Part shown: positions 13,136-24,800 of the stretch, piece by piece
Layout: the number at the start of each line of letters is the position of its first letter
Numbering within the stretch: position 1 is the first letter of the stretch
Assembly: GCA_013396915.1 (NCBI GenBank)
Contig: VWZL01000317.1
Coordinates: 41,425 to 105,424, forward strand
Direction of reading: 5' to 3'
Length of the DNA: 64,000 bases
Source: Stercorarius parasiticus
Lineage: Eukaryota; Chordata; Aves; Charadriiformes; Stercorariidae
The notes under the pieces: model-generated
Seen by the model: only the letters and a program-made list of their open reading frames with translations
Database searches by the model: none
Told to the model about the DNA's origin: nothing
Made by a program: the position numbers and the translations under genes

Positions 13136-16100
13136 AGTGAAGCAGAATGCACACAGAGACGGTGTGCTTTTTCACCTGCCATATAAATGTTAGATTTAAT
13201 TCACTGCTAAAAAAAAAAGGAGTTGCCATCATGGTAAGCATAGCATTTAAGAGAGAAATTTTGTGGATTTACCTGTTCTGCTCTGTATATGCAGAATTTA
13301 TTTTACATCATAAATCTTTAGTAACTGCCCGCCACTAGAGGTCATGTATTTGCTGATGAAAGTAACTGAGGTGGCTCAAATTTCATTTGTTTTTGTTCAA
13401 ACTGGGAACCAGGCAGAAAGAACACAGAAGAGACTGCCCAGGTCTAGAAAACACTGAAACTAGTGTTTCTGAAAATAAATGAAATAATTAGTTCTTCTCT
13501 ATTCATCTCATTAGATTCCAAGGGTAGAAAACAATCCATGGAACTTACTATGAGAAAAATCAAGGACTGTGGTAAGGGATTTGTCACATTACCTCTGAAT
13601 ATGTTTACAGGTCAAAGAACCTGAAGTCTACAGAAAACAGGCGAGGTCTGGCTAGAAGTAAAATATTACAGCATTGAGATAAAAACAGGAGATGCCTTGA
13701 CTTTTCACATTGAGGCATACTCATTAGACAGTTTAGCAAATGACGGGAATAACTATAGGAATTAATTACAAGATACCAGTTTAGCCCCTTTACTATCACT
13801 AACCAAGTAAACAAACCTGCATCCACTTAAATGTATTTCACTGCAGGATAAATTGATTGGATTTCCCAAGGACGAAAAAGGCACAAAAGTAAGACTACAA
13901 GATCCATTACTAATGTCTTGATAATAATTCAAGAAAATTCCTACTTTACCATATATTCAAAACAAGGAAGAAGTTGATGTTGCTTCTTTGGGCCTACACT
14001 GGCGTCAGAATTAGACACGGGGCAGATTAAGAGCTACATTACCTTAATTAACATAGATACAAGACTGTAAACAAGCAGAGAGGTTAATGCTGTGTTCACA
14101 GAAGCACATGACTGCCCTGAGGCACAATCTAATTTAGAGACACCTTGGGCTAGTTCAGATCCTACAGCAGAACGTACACAGCTGTAGCTTTGCTTTGTTC
14201 ACTTTCAAAAGAACAAATGTGTTCAAAAAATAAACAAATCATTTTTGCATAAATAACTAGAAAACTACACACAATCAAAATGCTGATTTTACATTGTTTC
14301 CAAAACAAACACATCATCAGGACTTAAATGGCATTAAGATTTTACTGACATAGGAAACAATGAAGATAGTGAAGAGAAAAAAATAACTAATGTATGAAAT
14401 TCCTGGTTCTGCAAGCCAAGCAGGCAGGCTAATTTCTAATCTATTATGACTCTCTCTGGGTGCTAACATATCCCAATCCACATGCCTCTTCAAAGCAGGG
14501 AAATACACTTGGTAGAGGTGTTAATTGCATCTTTAAATACCATAAAGTAGATAAAAATTCAAGACCCAAGGCTTTTCCTCACTGGAAAAAAAAGCAGACA
14601 GAAGGGAAGATTCTTCTTTAAAAAAGGTAGTGTTGTTTTTTCACATCGTCCTTTAAGTGAATTTTGACCTAGGCCAAATAACAGAAAATTATGTGGAGAC
14701 AGCTACCATAGTAAAGATAAAATAATCCACAGAGGAGAAGGATTTTATTCAGATTGCCGAAGTATCAGAAACAAAGTTGTGGAAGAATGTGACATCTGGA
14801 ACATTCAGCAAACACTGAAAAGCTGCCCGGAAAATGTGTTGTAAGGATCCCAGGTAATCTACTTTGCATCTTATTTTATAGCTGGGTAGAGTCAAAGGGA
14901 GTATTGTACTGACAAAATGTTGTGCCGTTTTCTGGGAGATAATCTTCTTACAATGTGAGAGGGGGTCTGTGCACCACTTGGCCTTTAAATGAGAGGGGAT
15001 GGCTTTGAAATGCTTGAAAAAAAATGTTTTAAATACACATTTTTTTTGTCTTATCATCTGCTTTATGTGATGGCAAAAACCCAATGACTTTCGAAATTCA
15101 GAGAATGGCAGTTCTCAGACTTTTCAAAATGCAAATCTATTTCTTAATAGAATCTTACCTAGAATTCCTGTGGTGGGTCTATGATCAAAACTGTGACACA
15201 CCATGATACCATTCAACAGGAGAACTCTTACCACTTGTGAGACTGCAGAAGCTGTAGCTGATCAAGTACAATACTGTGAAGTTAGAAGATGACTACATTT
15301 TATAATCTTTCCCCAAATTCAACAGTTTTTTCTTCAAAAATACTTGTTTTTCTCTCTGCAAGTTATTTTGGTAGGATTTTATTATATTCTTCTGAGTTAA
15401 CCATCAATTTTTTCCTAGAATATAGTTTCCCATTCCCACTTCATGGGAGCTTTGGATCAGAAAAAGACATCCTAGTTAATCAGTTCTTATGACCTTATCC
15501 TAGTCATAATTTGCTCAACCTCCATGTAAAGTTTTAGAATTCACTAAATCAATTAGAAGTTTCTTCACAAACTCTCCTCTAATGAAGATTAAAAGCCTTG
15601 TAATTTCTAAGAGAAAATTAATTACAGTCAGTTTACTCATTTGTTCTAAAATTTTCTGTTGCCTTTTGTCCTTCTCCTTATGATTGCTTATTATTTCATG
15701 GAGTGCTTCATGTTGCTAGACTAAATAATCTTGTTTCTTTCAATTCTCTGTTGGAAAATAAATTTACGTAGTAATCTCTCTGCACATCTTCCCCTTTAAA
15801 AGGGATTTCTGGAAAGTTGAGGATCCAAGTGGTACACAGTATGTCAGACAACAGCTTGTAGAACAACTTCAGCAGGTCTCCATTACATGTCATAGCAATA
15901 CACACATAAATTGTAGGTCATATTTGCCTTTTCCATGAGTAACCTCCATCTAGTCCAACAGATTATTCATGTTGCAGTCTATTACCATTTTTATCTGCGC
16001 ATTCTAGATACTTTCCTAGAAACCAGTTGTATTTTGCTGTTTTCAGCTAGGTTGTGTATCCAGTCTTGAATGTCAGAAATTTAAACTTCTTTAACATCTT

Positions 16101-17560
16101 TAAGCCATGTCTCATATTAAGGCATTTTATAAAAGCTGGTTGGATCTACTGCATTTCTCTTTAAATTGCTTGTTGAGGAACAACAGTATCACTCGGGCAA
16201 CATTACCAGTGCAAAAATATATCAGATTTTATTTCCTCCCTCTCTACCTATCCCTGTGGCTTTCTCCTAAAATCTGTATTCTGCTATCAATGTATAAACT
16301 CTCCAGAGTTCAATCCTATTTAACTCCTTGGATTATTCAATTCCCTATTTAATTCCCAGGCTAGGCCTAGACCAGATACCATAATGCAACCCTCCACAAT
16401 TTTTTAAAAACTGTTGGCTTCAGCTGAACACACTGTTTTTCACAGCGAGCACCACTCACTTCTCTTTTTCCCTTCCCTTCTGTCACTTTCCTGTGATGAT
16501 AAAACCAAAACTATCAGTTGGGAGGGTGACAACTACATGAAGGTAACAACAAATCCAGCTGACCTGGCAGATCAAGGGAGGTTTTTATGTCTCATTAGCA
16601 GTATAATAATTTAGCTATGATGTCATGGATTTTTCTTACAACTCTAGCATGTAGGCACTCTGTCAAAGATCAAGATCTTCTTTCAAATGACATGTCCTAC
16701 TTTATTTTAATGAGGGGGAAGAAAAAAAATCAATAAAATGCAAACAAACACAGGCACAGACTTTACCCATATGCTATTCCTGAAACAGGTTAGGGTGCCA
16801 GCTGGTTTAGGCACATCCTTAGACCCCTCAAGATGCTGTTAACCAGGATATATCTTGATAACCAGCTGAAAAAACATTACAGACTATAGCCTGAAGGTAA
16901 TCTCAGAGTTTGAGGGCCATCAGTGACCAGCAGAGGAACGCTTCATTGGGGAGCTGCTACTTGAGCTCCTGTGGGCTGGGGAAGGTCACTGCTGGCTGTG
17001 GAGCTGGGGCAGCGCCAAGGAGTGGTGGTGGCTGAGGTGGAGGGTAGGGAAGGCCCAACTGCCAGGGAAGCCCATGGCCCTCCATCTCCAGCCACCACCC
17101 ACTGCCCTTAGAAGCTGCAGCTGCAGCAGCAGCAGCAGCCGATTTCTCAGTTGCAATTTATCAATACAAATAGACAGACACACATCCCCTTTAACCTACT
17201 ACTTTTCTTTGTGCAGATCATCTCCATGTAGTTTCTACGCTGCTAATTAATACTTGTAAATGTGTGCTTCTCTCTGAAGAGCTGTGGCACCAGGGGATGA
17301 CAGGATTGTTGGGAATTCAGGACAGTGTCCTGGCTTTCACTGTGAAACCAAAGCCACTGCAGATGTCTCCGAGTTTTCTCTAAAACGTTTTGGACTCTTG
17401 AAAGGGGAAGGACTCTTCAGGACAAACCTGTACTGCCCAGAGATTAACACCAGTGGTGGTGGGTAATTGATCCCTGGACTCCTTCCCAGTTGTTCTTGTG
17501 CAGATGAGTAAAATTAATTCCCACTATATGCAAACAAAATTTGGTACTTCCTTGTACACT
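13136..17560. other. Intergenic upstream of the CpG island
   Basis: AT-rich sequence without a recognisable gene. A short CAG run (five pure units, 17124-17138) lies in a small GC-rich patch at about 16930-17140. Open frames here are short and unassigned. Confidence 0.65.
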
Positions 17561-18200
17561 TAACTAATTCTTGTAGTTGATGTCTGCAACTGAATTAAAT
17601 TGTTCATTAACTGGAAGCTCCTGCAGGTGGAAACTTTCTGTGGTACAGCAGGGGAATACTTCCAAAGGATGACATTTGCAAATATCCAGGGTTTCTTTTG
17701 ATTCTACACCCAAGCGGGTCATGTGCCAACTCACTTGCCTAAAGTGGGAAAGCACCGTATCCGGAGGGGGGAAATCCCTTTCACTTTTTCCAGCACATTT
17801 TGAATTTTTCAGTTTCTCGGAAGAAACATTCATGAGGACGTTTTTTTCAGGTGCTTGATTTTTTTTTTTTCTCAGGGTGAACGTTGCTAGACAAAATTGG
17901 TGTCCCCGTTTTTTTGCTGCGTGGGCCGCTGGTGTATGTACTACTGTCCCCGCCGCGTCTCCCCCCTTGGCGGGACTCCCCTGGTCTCCCCGCCACGTTC
18001 CGCCCGGCGGTCGGGGGTCGCCGTCGCACGCCTCCCACCGTCCGGAAACCGGGAAGTTCAAAGCAGAACTCGATCGGGAGGCGTGAACTCGAAACGAAAC
18101 ACACCCCGGGATGATGCCCCCCCGGACGTTCGTCTGAATGGCTGCCATTAACGTTACGTGGGCTCACGGTCCGGGGGGGTCTTCCCTCAGCGAGAGCCCT

Positions 18201-18238
18201 GCGCCGGTGCGGATCGCCCGCGCCGGTGCGGATCGCCC
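18201..18238. repeat. 19-bp GC-rich tandem repeat in promoter
   Basis: Two exact 19-bp units (18201-18219 and 18220-18238), gcgccggtgcggatcgccc, followed by a partial diverged third unit (ccgccggtgccgg). It lies about 365-400 bases upstream of the start codon. Confidence 0.9.
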
Positions 18239-18602
18239 CCGCCGGTGCCGGCCGGTCCCGCGGGCAGAGAGAGCCAGGCCACGGCCCGGCGGGGCTGGAG
18301 GCCGTTTCACCCAGCGGGTGCGGGGGGGAGGCACCGGCAGCCACCACTGCAGCCCCCTCCCCGGGCTCAGAGGCGACAACCACCAAGGCCAGGTGTCCCG
18401 CCGGGCGGCGGGAAGCGGGGGACACGGTCCCCAACGGCCAGGGCGGGGCGGGGCCGGGCCGCGCCGGGCCGCCCTCCTCAGAAGGAGGGGGAAAGCGCCG
18501 CCACCTGCCCCCGTCAGGGCTGGCCCGCCCTCGTGGTATTTAGAGGAGCGTTGCGGCCGGGTGTCGATTGCAGCCGGTGCCGGGCAGAGGCCGCTTAGCA
18601 GC

Positions 18603-18816
18603 ATGAAGGGTGGCGGTATCGAGAACCCGGTATTTGAGCCGCCCAGCCCCGACCTCGGCCGCCAGTGCCAGGCGAGCCCCATCGAGGTGGATGCCAGCGT
18701 CCCGGCGGCTGAGGAGGGGCCCTGCGGGTGGGGCCGCTGCGCCCCTAAGGCTCTGCAGCTCTGCAACAACCCTGAGGGCTACCTGGCTGCCTACAGCCTC
18801 CTGGCTATCTTCCAAG
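18603..18816 (+). CDS. SLCO4C1: SLCO4C1 exon 1 (residues 1-72)
   Basis: The start ATG has A at -3 and G at +4 is absent (AAG follows), a fair Kozak context. The encoded start MKGGGIENPVFEPPSPD resembles the mammalian OATP4C1 N-terminus, which is why this ATG is preferred over in-frame upstream ATGs (first at 18138). The cytoplasmic N-terminus is followed by GWGRCAPKALQLCNNPEGYL and the beginning of TM1. The exon ends after one base of a Gly codon (phase 1), and the donor gtaacc follows at 18817. Confidence 0.93.
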
Positions 18817-21800
18817 GTAACCCGTTCCTACCACCTTGTCCAGAGCCGCAGGCCTTGCCCCTCTCTTCTCCACCTTCCCCCTGGGACCTGGCCCCTGCTG
18901 GCTTTCTGCTGCCCTGGGCGCATTTTCCTGCCCATCCTGGAGCTGCGGGGGAAGCCAGGCTGGAGCCCGGGCTGGGGAAGACAGGGGGAGAGTGTTGGCC
19001 ATTTTTGTGGTGGGTAAGGGGAGGCAGGGTTCCTCCAGCTGCCCAAATCTGGTGCTGTTGCTGAAAAGTGACAGTGGTGGCTTCACTGGGGGAAGTAAGT
19101 ACCCTAGTGCCCTGGACAGGGAAGTTACTCATACAATATTACTCTCTGTACCTCACTCTGTTCCTCTTTTCCTTCTTTTCCCATCTATCTTTTTGACCAG
19201 TGCTGAGTCCATGGTTCCATCAGCTCTGTGCTTCATGCTCTTGTGTATGCTGTGTTCCCGTTGCAGCACTCCATATGTGCTTCAGAGGTTAAGACACATG
19301 AGCCAGGGAATAAAAAACATGATACAAAACAACAAGCAAAGCGTTAGTGCCCTTGCATGTGCTTTGTTACCTGCCTACCAATTAAACAAGGTACCTTGGA
19401 ACGGCTGGGTGGGACTTAAGGTAATTAAGATGGCTTTAAAAAAATCTGGTTTTCTTCTGTGGATCCTAGTGCAGCCATCTTTCTAACACTTAGCTAACAA
19501 TTTAACTTAACCTGGTGGGGAACTTGAAGTTTATCTTGCTCTTGGTTTTTTTTGTTGTTCAGCTTCAGATATTCTTGCCCATATTTTTGGTTTTCTGTAA
19601 TAAGATTTGTTAGGGCTTTGGCAAGCCTTAGGCTTAGAAAGCAGTGATAATGGCTGAGAGGGAGGGAACATAGTAGTGTACCAAATGTACAAACTTGAGG
19701 TTAGATATTTCTCTGTCAAATTGAGATACTGGATTAATGTTCAGAACCCTTCAACTTTATTGGACTAGCTAGAAAAGAAAACTGTTCCCTGAAAAACTAG
19801 GAGTCCTTAAAGCTCATCCTTGTTGCTCATAAAGAATGAGACTGTTGTAGAGTGGTGGGGGGGCATGTAGGAGGAGAGATTCAGTGCTAGAAGAGCAGGC
19901 AGCCTATGCTGAAGACATGAGGGATATGGATGGCTGCATTCCTGCCTGGAACTACAGTGAGGTAACTGGGATGGTCTGAGGATAACTGAGCAGGAGTTTC
20001 TGCTTAAAACCTAGAAGGATCTGACTCCTACTTGTGTTGCTTGTAAAATCCTTAGAAGAAACGGTGTGTCTCAGTATGTGTTTCTGTGAACTCTTTCTGA
20101 TTTCAACCTGTTTAGAATCTGATCTTTTCTTAGCATACACATATTGTGTTAGAAAAGAAGCATCTAGAGAGTTCTGGGCAGAGCCTGTTGTTTCTTGCTT
20201 GTATTTGAAAGGCCATGCTCCAGCTGGTACGACTAGGAGGTGATTAGTGTTGCAGTTGTCCTGCTGTTAGCTCAAATTTATTTTCTCTAATATACTTAAA
20301 AGAAAGGGAGGGGTGAAAGAACTTCTTACATAGCAGATTTCAATGGCAGCTGAGTTGTAGAAGACTTTTAGATCATGCATGATGCATGTATATTTTTGTA
20401 GCTTAATACGGATAGGCGATCAAAAATGCTCTGAATGTGACACTGAAAAGTCTCAGATTATATTACACTAGTCAAAGAATCTTGAATATTTCCAACACTT
20501 CTAAATTTGCTATGGTAATATTTCTTAAAATCCAGTTTGCTGTGCTGATCTTATCATCTGCACAGCTGAATAATGAATTCAGTATCATTTAAATTTTATC
20601 TCATAGTAGTAGTATAGATAGGTTCACAGTCAAAAAGCTCTTGTATCATAAGAATCTCTGACCCCATAGGATGCTATGGGTGTTGGTTATGCCACTTAAC
20701 CAGGTCTTGGTCCTGTTATCTAACTGGAGATGTGTGCCAGACCTCAAGAGAGGTACCTACCTAATCTAGTTCAGATTTAGGGCCTTAATGTAAGGAAGCT
20801 TCTGATACTTGTTTTGAAAGCTGATGTAGACCTTGTGGCACTCTCAATGATGTGTTAGCTGGATTTTCTGACTGAATAAGTACCTTTCCGTTGGCTAGAT
20901 CATAGAAAGGAAATCAGGCACTGAAGACTCAAGTTGCAACTCTTTCTGAGAAGCAGAAAAAACAAGAATCATTTTCAGACGAGAAATTCAGTGCTGCATG
21001 CGGACTGTGAAAATATTCAGATCTTGCAGCTTCAGAGTTTAGATAAAAGCACACAAAACACAACTGTGGTTTTGAAATTATGTGAACTAGTACTGTGCTT
21101 TAGCTTTGGATCTAATTATTTAATTTACCCTCCAAAGTACAGAAACCATCACTGAGGAAGATAAAGTATATCTATAAAACTTGCTAATGGTAATAAATCT
21201 CCATGAAAGTTTATTTCCTAATGCACTGAGGAGTAATGAAGTAATCCTTAACACGCTTTTGATGTATACAAGTTGTTACACTAGAAACAATAAGTGAACA
21301 TAGTGGGTAGTTGCCTGCAGTGACCTAGTACATGTGTGTAGATCTTTGTGTGTGTGTCTACCTGAAGGAATGTATTTATTAGGCCATTTTTGGGCTGCCC
21401 TAAGGAGGAGGTTATCGTTATCATTAGCACCTGATTTGCTGTATTTCAGCTTCTCAGAAGGTTCCAAGTGAAACATAACTCTTCATTTCTGGCTGTTACC
21501 ACTTCAAGTATGTGTGAAACCTGTATTTCCAGAATTGAAAACACTTTTTTTTTGCGTAGAACATGGTTACACGACTGATACCTTTCTGTATGGCACTTGG
21601 AGTTGCATAAAATTATGATTGCATCTTGTAATACAGAACGCGGATATACTGCTGTTCATAGCTGTAGTAGCAAACAAGATAGAAGGTATGTCACCCTTTG
21701 AGTACAAGGAGGATTGTTTATTCCTCATGTCAGTAATAATTTTGTTAAACAAAGCAACAGAACCACTGTTTGAAATTGGTCTGGTCTAATCTGTCTGAAA

Positions 21801-24800
21801 ACTTTGGATAGCACTAATATTTTATACTCTAATTAGATTTGTTGCTGGAAGGACTTTTAAATATATTTTCTTTTTCTTTTTTTAATTGGGTGTCTGCGAA
21901 CCACTGCTTTGAAGCCACCATACTTACAACAAACATAAAGCAACTTTTTTTTGTTAAATTGATAAAGGAAAATACTCTTGGTTTTCGTTAGAGCAAATGA
22001 AGTTGGTTTATGATTAATCTGGATTTTGTGGTTCAGTACACACTGTACCTAAACTTCTAACAGATGTGGCAGGACAAAAAGGTTTGGGGTGAGAATAGTT
22101 AAAAAATAATTTCTATACTACTATTCAAATGTTGAGATGGCCATGTAGGATTTGTGTTTCAGATCAAGTTAGTATCAGCCAGGTTCCATCTTCCCTGAAG
22201 AGACTAATTAATTACTAGATGATGACATTGGAAAAGTTATGCTACCATTCATCATATCTATGTTTTTACAGATGAAGTCTAATTATTTGAAAAAATGAAC
22301 TGCAAGGTTTTATGGCTTTTAGGATGTGAATTAAAGGTGGCAACTTAAACCATAGGTAAAAGAGAGTGTCTTCTAGTTCTGCAATCAACTTGCTACGTAG
22401 CACACCTACTTCATGTGAATGTTTTAAGGCCTTAGTAAATGTTTCAAGTGTTAGCAAATGAGAGATGCTTGTTTGTTCATTCCTTCATGCTAGTATTGTT
22501 CTTTGGTCAATGCTCCCTTAAGAAGAAAAAAAGCAAGCTGCCAAATGTATAAATAATGGCAGTGGAGGAACACCTGAATACTTCTGTGAATCCCTTATGA
22601 ATTTAAAGGTGGTGGTCAGACTGACAGGTGAAATTGGCATCCTTAATAAAGTGTCTGTAGTAGGGTATTAGAAAACTAAGATTGTGCCAAGAACTGCCTC
22701 CTTATAGAAAGCTGTAGTGTTTAGTTATGGTGGGAATTGGACTAATAAGAAAACAGCTGGCTGATCACAGATTTGGGGTAATATTTTTTTACTATGTAGA
22801 GCACTTTAAGCAGATCTGTTGAAGTTCAGCCTGTGTAGTTGCACTTCTGGATGGTGCAATTCTTTCTGAAAGCTAACTTAAATCCATTGGTGTCCCCAGT
22901 CATCTGTCCCTCTGGTCTGTTCTTGGAATGACAGTAGAGAATTGTGTTTGAATTTTAGAAAGAAAAAGGATAACTGTAGGGCTTGTGTCATGAGAGATGC
23001 TCAATCAGTCACCTCTGAGTTTACAGAACTCTTAAATCTTGTTTGCAACTGTGACTTCAAGACTTCCTAACTTTTTTCCAGGGTAAATATTTTATTATGG
23101 GCACAGTTTAATTAGGCTACCATGAAGTTATCTGGCACTGTCATGAAGTACAGCTATTCACCTCATTTTTAACAGAATCCTATTTTGTGACTGTTAAAAG
23201 TAAACTGTGAGTTTAGCTACTTGGCATTTCACATAGAACAGAATGTGAGGCAGGATGGGAGATTCTAGTTAGTGTCTAGAGACAACGCTTCTGTAAAAAT
23301 AGACAGTGTGTGTAAGCATGCACTGGCAATTGTAGCTTACTTGCTTATACTTTTAGATCAGTTTTTTTGGAGTTTACCTGTGCCTAAGTAGGACAGCTTG
23401 CGCCTGACCTTTTCTCCAGGTTGCCTGATACTTCTGCCTCAGGGAACCTCAAGATTCAAAGGGTGAACTTTTTTCTCAGTTAAAGTAAATCACCTCAGTT
23501 GTGCCGAAACAGTTACAAAGTGATTTTAAAAAGCTTTACACTTCTTTATATTATAGGGGAAGGATGTTCAAAAGCCTTCTTGTATCTTCTCTTTATGATG
23601 TCAGGGAAGAAATTATGTTTAACAATCATTATTTGAAAGCTATGTCCTGAACTTGCTTCAGTCATAGCTTGTATTCTAATGCAAGTCATAACCTTGACCA
23701 ATTTCCTTTTAACTTACACAGTATCATATGATACTGCAATGCATTCTATTTGAAATCTGTCTGTACTTCAAACTGAATCTGGAACCTTAATACATGAACA
23801 GAATTTGAGGCATAGTCTTTTGCTGGCTTAACACTTGAGAGTTGAATCTTTAATGCCCACAGGAGAGAACAAAATTCAATAGGTCCTGTGCATTTTGGCT
23901 GGCTTAAGTTGTCACTCTATCAATCCACTATATACCTGCATTTTAAAGCTAATAAAGACCTTACAGTGTAGCTTTGTAAATTATATTCATTTTAACCTTT
24001 CCATCACATGATGATAAGTTTACCCTTGCAACTCTATCAAATTAAAGTATCTTTGACTAATTATCTCCCTTTTTTTTTTGTAGGTATTGTGGTAAATGGC
24101 CTGATTAACATTAGTATTTCAACAATTGAGAAGCGTTATGAGTTGAACAGTTCCCTCACTGGCTTAATCTCTGCAAGCTATGACATTGCTTTTTGTATAC
24201 TGTCACTGTTTGTATCTTACTTTGGAGAAAGAGGGCACAAACCACGATGGCTTGCTTTCTCAGCATTTATGCTAGGATTGGGTTCACTTATATTTTCCTT
24301 ACCACACTTCAGTAGTGGAAAATACCAGTATGGAGCTAAACTTGAAGGTAAGTTTATCCTTATGTTTTGAAAATGATTTAAAAAAAAAAATCTCTGTAGT
24401 AACTTGGTGCAACTCTTAATTTGGTACAATTTAGTTAATCTTTGTCAAAGTCCTAAAAATAGGGTATTATCTCTAACAAAGAAAACGAAATGGTTCTGTG
24501 GCATCTGTACGTTCAAGATCTGTCTCTTTGCACAGAACAGATCTGAGTGTCAATGTCAGTTCTTGCTCATAAGCAATGTTTGAATAAAGTGCATTTTTGA
24601 CTTGCATTGATTAATGCAATTAAAGTTCACTTTGTGTAAAAAATGATCTGGCATTTCTTTGTGAATAGGCATGCAAGTTAAGTCAGTCGTGTAGAATAAA
24701 TATTACAGGAAGGCTGTTAGACTTACAGCCTTCTTGTTAAAAGGTGGCTATGTGTTACAGTTGTTTTGGGTTTTGAACTATTAAATGTGTCTTGAGTAAT

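Larger units (their letters stand above)
17930..18960. promoter_or_regulatory. CpG-island promoter of SLCO4C1
   Basis: A sharp rise in GC content and CpG density begins at about 17930, peaks at 18190-18480 and fades after exon 1. It includes an Sp1-type GC-box cluster (gggcggggcggggcc, 18441-18455). A weak TATA-like TATTTAG sits at 18537-18543, 60 bases before the start codon. The 5' UTR and start site are not visible directly. Confidence 0.75.

Noticed and set aside
17113..17139. CAG-rich run as a possible polyglutamine exon
   Set aside because: Only five pure units, not in an open frame with recognised coding sequence.
17847..18434. Long minus-strand open frame (195 codons) over the CpG island
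   Set aside because: GC-rich DNA has few stop codons in any frame; the product is low-complexity Pro/Arg/Gly-rich with no domain, and several frames on both strands are open here at once.
18164..18769. Minus-strand open frame (201 codons) overlapping SLCO4C1 exon 1
   Set aside because: It is the antisense shadow of a GC-rich coding exon and promoter; no recognisable motif.
18836..19486. Plus-strand open frame (216 codons) just after exon 1
   Set aside because: It lies in intron 1, in GC-rich DNA that decays to ordinary intron sequence; no OATP similarity and no domain.
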